This document shows, piece after piece, positions 6,582 to 13,400 of a stretch of 13,997 nucleotides of DNA; position 1 is the first letter of the stretch; each line of letters opens with the position of its first letter. The stretch comes from an uncultured Sphingomonadaceae bacterium (GTDB lineage Bacteria > Pseudomonadota > Alphaproteobacteria > Sphingomonadales > Sphingomonadaceae). The stretch covers positions 1 to 13,997 of the forward strand of contig CALKXX010000188.1 in assembly GCA_938003725.1 (NCBI GenBank), written 5' to 3'. Under the pieces are notes generated by a model. That model searched no databases and was not told the origin of the DNA. It worked only from the letters and a program-made list of their open reading frames with translations. A program made the position numbers and the translations under genes.

Positions 6582-7970
6582 CTAAAAGCCGATAAACTGG
6601 CGGAAACTGGCAATTGGGCGCTTCAACAAGGAATAGCTGAGAGGCACCCATTCGCCATAAAGCTTTGCGGTACCGCGTGATCCGATGCGCGGCTTTTCCT
6701 TGGATGGTTTGGCATTCACGGCAAAGGCCAATATGCCTTCCGGTGTCATACGCGCTTGGTAACTCGCGTTCTCGACCTTACCATCTATCGCCCATAGCGG
6801 CTGAGCATCCAGCCAGACCTTTACCGAAGATCCTTTTTCGAGCTGCATCTGTTCCGCAGCGGGCAAATCGATCCGCAACGCGATATCGTCCGACTTCGCA
6901 ACCTGCAAAATAGGGTCACCAATATTGACTGCACGCCCCTCCCAATCACGGCGGTCGCCATAGATGACCATGCCATCCCGAGGGGCCGTGATCTGCGACC
7001 GTGCCATCACATCGCTTGAAAATTCATAGTCCGCCTTCGCCAAATCATATTCCGCCTGAAGCGTCGCAACGTCGCGACTTTCATCCTCCCCGGCAAATGC
7101 GGAACTTGCCGATCGATCAACCCGCGCCTTGGCCACGGATAATTTTTCCTGTGCCAGTTTCAGTTCGTTTGCCAGCTTCACGTCATCAAAGGAAATCAAC
7201 AGCTCTCCCTCTTTGACTTCCTCATTGGGTTGAACATGTATGCGCGCGATCACGCCCGAGAATGGCGCCGCCACCATGAACGGGCGAGCAGGCACAACTT
7301 CCACCGGCGCTAGCGCGGTCATCTGAACCGGAAATAATGCAGCGATCAAAATGATGATCCCTAGACCGATTTTTTCTTTCCGTCCGAGCCGGGCAATCTT
7401 ACGTACCGGTTTGTCACCCGTCAGCGCGCGCCATGCATGTTCGGTAGTGTCCGCAACCCGGTTAAGCCGGAAGATTTCGTTTTCACGCAGCGACCGCTCC
7501 CCCAACACCAAAAGCGCAGCGAAGCAGTTGTCCTGAGTATCCTTTAGCGGTTGAAACCGGCAATTCTTGTAGGGATATTCGGCCAAAGCCGGATCATCAC
7601 TGACCGCATCGACCAGAAAATCGCGCGGCTTGGTCAAGTCATGCTCATCCGCCATGTCAGCGAGCATTTTCTCGACCGCCTGCATCAACGGAGCGTTACG
7701 ATCAACCGTCGCAATGCTGGATGCGCAATGGACGTGAAACCGGTCTCCGATGCGCGCCTGTTGGACAATGAACATCTGATCATAAGGTACGATGCGGCGC
7801 AGCTCGTTTGCGACCAAATATTGCAACTCCGGAACGGATTGCTGCCGCCTGATTTCAGCTTCGAATTGCAGCAATCCTGCCAATTGGTTGGCATCGCCGG
7901 AGGTCACTGCCCCAATTGGTGCAATTGGAATGACCGTTGCGGATGAAGGGTCAGGAGGTTTTGTTGCCAT
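6582..7970 (-). CDS. HlyD-type periplasmic adaptor with N-terminal cytoplasmic GAF-like domain
   Basis: This is a 462-residue protein of two unlike halves. Residues 30-185 look like a GAF-type sensory fold: helix QFEAEIRRQQSVPELQYLVA, strands around YDQMFIVQQ and FHVHCASS, a late strand NCFAALLVLGE, and a long C-terminal helix. After a basic stretch (RKIARLGRKEK, 190-200) comes one membrane helix (about 201-219), which places the GAF part in the cytoplasm by the positive-inside rule. Residues 220-445 are a membrane-fusion/HlyD adaptor: lipoyl halves AAPFSGVIARIHVQPNEEV (234-252) and ITAPRDGMVIYGD (327-339), a helical hairpin (263-320) and a following beta-barrel region. It overlaps the upstream gene by 20 bases and starts six bases before the protease-adaptor gene, so the three adaptors are probably made together. 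I saw no strong Shine-Dalgarno; coupling is likely. The GAF ligand, if any, is unknown. Confidence 0.8.
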   Translation of the reverse strand: MATKPPDPSSATVIPIAPIGAVTSGDANQLAGLLQFEAEIRRQQSVPELQYLVANELRRIVPYDQMFIVQQARIGDRFHVHCASSIATVDRNAPLMQAVEKMLADMADEHDLTKPRDFLVDAVSDDPALAEYPYKNCRFQPLKDTQDNCFAALLVLGERSLRENEIFRLNRVADTTEHAWRALTGDKPVRKIARLGRKEKIGLGIIILIAALFPVQMTALAPVEVVPARPFMVAAPFSGVIARIHVQPNEEVKEGELLISFDDVKLANELKLAQEKLSVAKARVDRSASSAFAGEDESRDVATLQAEYDLAKADYEFSSDVMARSQITAPRDGMVIYGDRRDWEGRAVNIGDPILQVAKSDDIALRIDLPAAEQMQLEKGSSVKVWLDAQPLWAIDGKVENASYQARMTPEGILAFAVNAKPSKEKPRIGSRGTAKLYGEWVPLSYSLLKRPIASFRQFIGF

Positions 7971-8940
7971 CAGCTTTCTTTACTACTGGCTTTTCACTAC
8001 TATTCTTTTTGGCGCTGCCGGCAGCTTCTGTTGAAGCCTCTTTGGTTTTCGCCGGTTCGTCCGCCGGCTGTGTGATCATGGCGGTCCCGCTCATCCCCGG
8101 CAGTACAAGGCCTTCGCTTTGATCGACACTGCCAGTGACGCGGATGGTTTTGCTGACCGGATCGACAGATGCACCCAGACGCGTAATCTGGCCGCCAATA
8201 TTATTGCCGGTTTCATCAATCTTGAAATTAAATGGAGCGCCGGGGCGAAGCCAGGTTAGCCAATTGCTCGGCACTATGAGTTCAACTTCGAGATCACCAC
8301 CGCTTTGAATTTTCAGCAGCGGCTGCCCAGACGCGGCAATCTCTCCGCGCCTTGCGATTTGATCAACGACCGTGCCAGAGAAGGGAGCATAGACGGCGCA
8401 ATCCGAAAGCTGCGCGTTTATCGCCTTGGCTTCTGCGCGGGCCTTTCCAAGATTTGCGCGCGACACGGCGACTTCATTTTTGCCAATTGCTTCATATTCA
8501 TCGAGCTCGACATTGGTGTCATAGCTCGCCTTATAAGCCTGCGTCGCCGCTTGCGCTGCTTTTAACTCCGCCCGTGTGGTGGAGCAGTCAAATCGCGCCA
8601 ACAACGCACCGCGACGAAAGCTGCGGCCCTTGTCGAACGGCATGGACGTAATCCGGGCCGTAATTTTTGAAGCAATCGTAGATTCCTTCTTTGGCTTGAT
8701 AACACCGCGCACGTCGGGTTCCGGCTCTGGTTCCGGCTCCTGAACGATTGCATTGGAAGCTTGGTCTTCCTGTTTCGCAACTTCGGCATTTGCAGGATCG
8801 GACCAATCATCGTCATTGCCAAGATTTGCAGCAACAAAGCCCAGGCCAGCCGCCGCAACGATCGCACCGCCAATGTAGAACGGTTTCAACGATCGCTCTC
8901 TTTTTTCTCCAGATTCGTCGGAACCGGTTTCCTCACTCAT
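7951..8940 (-). CDS. Periplasmic adaptor (RND-MFP/HlyD type) with one membrane anchor
   Basis: This is a 329-residue adaptor predicted to bridge the inner membrane and the TolC-like channel encoded just upstream. After a charged cytoplasmic N-terminus (1-19) comes one hydrophobic helix (about 20-40). An acidic linker follows, ending in a rigid Glu-Pro run (EPEPEPEP, 68-75). The adaptor core starts near residue 78: a lipoyl half (VIKPKKESTIASKITARI), a hairpin (about 119-180), a second half (VYAPFSGTVVDQIARRGEI, 183-201) and a beta-barrel (about 215-290). Two cysteines, C119 and C181, sit at the two ends of the hairpin and could form a disulfide. The C-terminal 40 residues are low-complexity Lys/Ala/Glu/Ser. 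The gene follows the TolC gene by 14 bases, with AAAGGG ten bases before the ATG, and overlaps the next gene by 20 bases. Confidence 0.85.
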   Translation of the reverse strand: MSEETGSDESGEKRERSLKPFYIGGAIVAAAGLGFVAANLGNDDDWSDPANAEVAKQEDQASNAIVQEPEPEPEPDVRGVIKPKKESTIASKITARITSMPFDKGRSFRRGALLARFDCSTTRAELKAAQAATQAYKASYDTNVELDEYEAIGKNEVAVSRANLGKARAEAKAINAQLSDCAVYAPFSGTVVDQIARRGEIAASGQPLLKIQSGGDLEVELIVPSNWLTWLRPGAPFNFKIDETGNNIGGQITRLGASVDPVSKTIRVTGSVDQSEGLVLPGMSGTAMITQPADEPAKTKEASTEAAGSAKKNSSEKPVVKKADGNKTS

Positions 8941-8954
8941 CGACCAAATGCCCT

Positions 8955-10448
8955 TTATTTATCCAGCTTCATGGCTGTTTCGCGGCCCTGCCAGAGACTT
9001 TCAAGTGAAGAAGACAAAGTTGACACATCTTCTCTGCCCGTCAGTTCCGGATTAAAATCATCCAGACCCATGGAAGCAAATAAATTTGCATAGGCATTTT
9101 GCGCCTCTGCATAAGCGATGTCATATTTCACTTCTGCAACCAGCGTGTTCATTTCTTCCCGGAGCAGGGTTTGTTGGCTCATTGCTCCTGCGCGGTGACC
9201 GGAACGGATTTGGTACATAATCTTATCTTGGACGCGCTTTTGATGGCCGGCCGTATCCAACTCGGTATTCAAGTGCCGGAACCGGGCGCGTGCAACATGC
9301 ACTTGTGTCAGGACCGCCATGGTCAACGCCAATTCACGCTGACGCAACAGCTCGTCTTGCGCGCGTACAGCCTTTTTCTTTGGTCCGAGCTGGAACAAGC
9401 TCAGCACATTCCAGCTGGCCTGTGCGCCATAGTTGATCCAGTTGCTGTTAAAAAGGAAGTCGTTGGAATCAACGTTGACGCCGATAATTCCGCGCAGACT
9501 GGGCAATGCGGATAGCAAAGCCGTATCCAGTTCCTTGCGGTTGATGCGTTGACGATAGCTCACCTCCCGCAGTTCTGCGCGATTTTTCAAGGCCGTCATC
9601 ATCATATCTTCACCGGCATATTTAACCGCCGGCAATTCCTGTGTTCGGTCCGGCAATACCAAAGAGAATTCGGTGCCGGGACGTAGGTTCATCAACGCCG
9701 CCAACTGTGCTTTGGCGACAACCAACTCGCGCTGTAGCTTCCGGATTTCCGCTTGAATACGGATCAATTCACGTTGGTAAGTCAGCGCCGTCAGCGGAGC
9801 CGAAAGCCGCCGTTCAGCTAGTCTCTCGCTATTCTCCAGCGTACCGGTGACCGCGGTTTCCAGTTGCTTTAACTTGTTCAACAACCGCTCTGCACTTACC
9901 GCACGCCAATAGGATGAACGAACATCCTCAATGACACGGTTGGCAACTTTGCGCCGCCGTTCTTGCGAGATCAGAACTTCGTCGGCTTTTTGCTGTGCGC
10001 GGACATAGGACAAGCCAAAGTCCAACACATCCCAGCTCAACCCAAGGTTAGCGCTAAAAATATCTCTTTCTTGAGAAGTTGAGGGTTCAAGGGACTGACG
10101 CCGGGTAATTAGCGAAAGGGAGCTCGCTCCGGAAAAATTGTCGCGTCCTGCATAGCCCGCATTTGCAACCAATTGCGGAAGCATGTCGTAGCGCGACAGA
10201 TCAAGTTCGCGGACCCGCAGCGCCTCCTCCATCATCTCTACTTTATAGTCGAGATTATATTTCAGCGCGCGTGCCATCGCGTCGTACAACCCGATTGGGG
10301 CTGCCACCGGTTCCTGTTCTGCATCTACCTGCTCAATGTTACGCTGTGCGGTGACGCTCAGTTCCGATGCCGAAAACGGCTTTGGCGTGACCGCGCACCC
10401 TCCCAACAGGGCGATTACGGAACTGGTTGCGGCTAGTTTCTTGTACAT
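8955..10448 (-). CDS. TolC-family outer membrane lipoprotein
   Basis: This is a 497-residue outer-membrane efflux protein, expected to form a trimeric beta-barrel with a long periplasmic alpha-barrel. The signal sequence MYKKLAATSSVIALLGGC carries a clear lipobox (LGGC), giving an acylated Cys18. The typical OEP opening GLYDAMARALKYNLDYKV is at 53-70. The family's internal duplication shows as SWDVLDFGLSYVRAQ (138-152) and ASWNVLSLFQLGPKKKAVRAQ (344-364), each leading into long heptad-rich helices. The start is well supported: AAGGGA lies seven bases before the ATG and overlaps the stop codon of the adhesin gene 11 bases upstream. Position directly after the adhesin and before the adaptors suggests a dedicated exit channel. 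The alternative is a drug-efflux or heavy-metal channel, less likely because no RND, MFS or ABC pump is encoded here. Confidence 0.9.
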   Translation of the reverse strand: MYKKLAATSSVIALLGGCAVTPKPFSASELSVTAQRNIEQVDAEQEPVAAPIGLYDAMARALKYNLDYKVEMMEEALRVRELDLSRYDMLPQLVANAGYAGRDNFSGASSLSLITRRQSLEPSTSQERDIFSANLGLSWDVLDFGLSYVRAQQKADEVLISQERRRKVANRVIEDVRSSYWRAVSAERLLNKLKQLETAVTGTLENSERLAERRLSAPLTALTYQRELIRIQAEIRKLQRELVVAKAQLAALMNLRPGTEFSLVLPDRTQELPAVKYAGEDMMMTALKNRAELREVSYRQRINRKELDTALLSALPSLRGIIGVNVDSNDFLFNSNWINYGAQASWNVLSLFQLGPKKKAVRAQDELLRQRELALTMAVLTQVHVARARFRHLNTELDTAGHQKRVQDKIMYQIRSGHRAGAMSQQTLLREEMNTLVAEVKYDIAYAEAQNAYANLFASMGLDDFNPELTGREDVSTLSSSLESLWQGRETAMKLDK

Positions 10449-10455
10449 TAGGTTT

Positions 10456-10461
10456 TCCCTT
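10456..10461 (-). promoter_or_regulatory. Ribosome binding site of the TolC-family gene, overlapping the adhesin stop
   Basis: On the minus strand AAGGGA lies seven bases before the ATG at 10448. Its first two bases are the last two of the adhesin stop codon TAA (10462-10460). This is the best Shine-Dalgarno in the operon and suggests coupling of channel and adhesin translation. Confidence 0.7.
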
Positions 10462-13400
10462 ACGCTTTAAATGCAGCCAGAAGCTGTTCTGTTTCGTCAT
10501 TTGCGCTGCCTTGCGCCAAACTCATCATTTCACCCAATGAAGCGGCGCTGGCCGTCTTTGCGGTATTCGCAATTTCTTCATCGACTTGAATTTCCCCAGT
10601 TGCACCCTGCACTATGACGGGGATTTCGATCACCAGTCCATCAGCTCTGATTGCTCTGACGATAAGGCGAATGGTTTCTGCGTCCACCGGACGTTCGATG
10701 ATTGCCAATCCGCGTGCATCCATCCTGATCCAGTTGGGTAACGGTGCACCATCGCGGGTGTTGAGCTGATATTCGGTGATACGAGGATCGCTATCTGGAC
10801 CAATATCCCGAATTTCCATGTAGATTACACGGTCACGAACGACCGCCTCTATCATCACTTGGTCATTGCCGGTTTCTAGCTGCCTAACCGAAAAGCCGGT
10901 TAGCCCTTCAACCAAGAAATCGCCAAAGCGCGGATCAAACAGGCGATCAACGCCAAAGCGCAGGTCACGGATGTGATCAATATGATCAACCACCTGACTG
11001 ATCGGATGACCGTTCGCGTCAAGAGTGCCCAAACCATATAGCGACCGGATTCCGTTGACGGCGGTCAATAGCGGTAATTTGCCGTTCAAATCCGGTGTCG
11101 GGTTGAGTGAACGGAAGCTGTTGACCGTATCATCGACAATCAGCGGGACACTGATAAACTCTTCGGTTTGATCGCGGATGCCCGCCGGCAATTCGCCATC
11201 GGGATACCCGGTCTGATCAGTATTACCCAATAGCTGTTCCACGTTCGCGGTGGCCTGTACCACGGTCACACTGACGGTTGATTCCACAAAACCGCCCTGT
11301 CCATCGCTGACTATATAACGGATCGTTGCAACCCCCTGAAACTCAGGTGGCGGAGTGAAAGACAGCGTTCCATCTGGCTTAATGACGACCGTTCCTACAT
11401 CAGCGACTGCAGAGAATAGGGAAAGCGGATCGCGGTCTGGATCGGATGCATTATCCAATACCGGAATGACGGTTTCAACGCCGCCTATGGTTGAGGCAAC
11501 TTCATTGCCGTCCACCGGCGTTTCGTTGGTATTGTTCACCGTGACGGTCACCGTCGCGGTCGACGTACCGCCATTACCATCGGAGATTGTGTAGGTAATG
11601 GTATCGGTACCAAAGAAATCGGTGTCCGGTGTATAGGTTATCGTGCCATCGGGATTGATCGTCACCGTGCCATTGCCGGCATCGGCGGCCGTAACCGTCA
11701 GCGGATCGCCATCTGGGTCGACGTCGTTCGCAAGCACGGCAATCGTGACCGGAACTTCCTCATCCGTCATCGCAATATCGTCGGTTGCAACGGGAGCATC
11801 GTTCACCGCTTCCACCGTGATTTCGATGGTCGCCGTTACTGTGCCGCCATTTCCATCGCTGACCTGATAGGTGATGATATCAACGCCGTTGAAATTCGGA
11901 TCCGGTGTATAGGTGATGGTACCATCAGGATTGATCGTCACCGTGCCATTTGGCGACGTCGCGTCAATGATCGTCAAATCGTCACCATCGACATCAGTGT
12001 CATTGGCCAGTGGATCAAGCGTCAGCGGGGTATCTTCCGAAGTGGTGCCGCTATCGGGAAGAGAGACCGGCGTGTCATTTATCGGGGTGACGTCCACCGT
12101 TACCTGCGCGCTTGAGGTGCCGCCATTGCCGTCACTGACGATATAGTCGATCGTCGCCGTCCCACTAAAATCGGGATTTGGCGTAAACGTAATCGTTCCG
12201 TCATCATTAATGACCACGGTCCCGTCCGGTGACGTTATGTTGGTGATGGTCAGCGGATCACCATCATCATCGCCGTCATTGCCCAAAATTGGAATGACCA
12301 CTGGTGTATCTTCATCAGTGGTTGCACTGTCATCCTGTGCTACGGGAACATCATTCACGGCGTTTACGGTGACTGAAACGGTCGAGGTTGCAAAACCGCC
12401 ATTTCCATCGCTGATCGTATAGCTAACCGTATCGACGCCGTTAAAATTGGGGTCGGGTGTATAGGTGACGGTGCCATCGGCATTGATCACTACGGTGCCA
12501 TTCCCCGCGACCACATTGGTTACGGTTAGGGGGTCGCCGTCGACATCGGTATCATTTGCCAAAGGCGTTAGGACAACGGGAGTATCCTCATCCGTTACAT
12601 CCATACTGGGGTTGGCGACGGGCGGATCATTTACGGCCTCTACCGTGACGGTCGCTGTCGCAGTGGTTGTACCGCCTCTGCCATCGCTGATCGTGTAGGT
12701 AATGGTCGTTGTACCATTGAAATCCGGGTCCGGGGTAAAGGTAATTGTTCCATCCGGATTGATGGTGACCATGCCGTCTGGGGAATTCCCATCGGTCACC
12801 ACAAGCGGATCACCGTCCACGTCACTGTCATTGCCCAGCACATCGATGATTACGGGCATATCCTCATCAGTGGTAACATCGTCATCCTGCGCAACCGGCG
12901 GATCATTGACCGGTGCGACGATCACTTCAACCGTGGCAGTGGACGTCCCGCCATTGCCGTCATTGATCGTATAGGTGATCGTATCGGTACCGTTAAAGTC
13001 AGGGTCCGGTGTATAGGTAATGGTGCCGTCGGCATTGATCGTCACGGAACCATTGGGTGCATCCGCATCCGTTACGCTGAGAGTATCTCCGTCAATATCG
13101 GTATCGTTATCCAAAACAGACACGGTAACCGGGGTATCTTCATCAGTCGTCGCCGCATCATCAGTGGCAACAGGGGGATCGTTGACCGCTGCAACGGTGA
13201 TTGCAACAGTCGCCGTTGCTGTGCCGCCATTGCCGTCGCTAATGGTATAGGTGATCGTGTCCGTGCCGTTAAAATTCGGATCGGGCGTATAGTCAATCGT
13301 GCCGTCCGGCAAAATGGTGACCGTGCCATTGCCGGCACTGACCGCAGTTACACGCAACATATCACCATCGGGATCATTGTCGTTGGCCAACACATCGATG

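Noticed and set aside
4434..10448. Annotation of the adaptor and TolC genes as a drug-efflux (RND or MFS) pump
   Set aside because: No pump gene is present. The protease fusion, GAF fusion and adjacent giant adhesin point to a dedicated surface-protein system instead.
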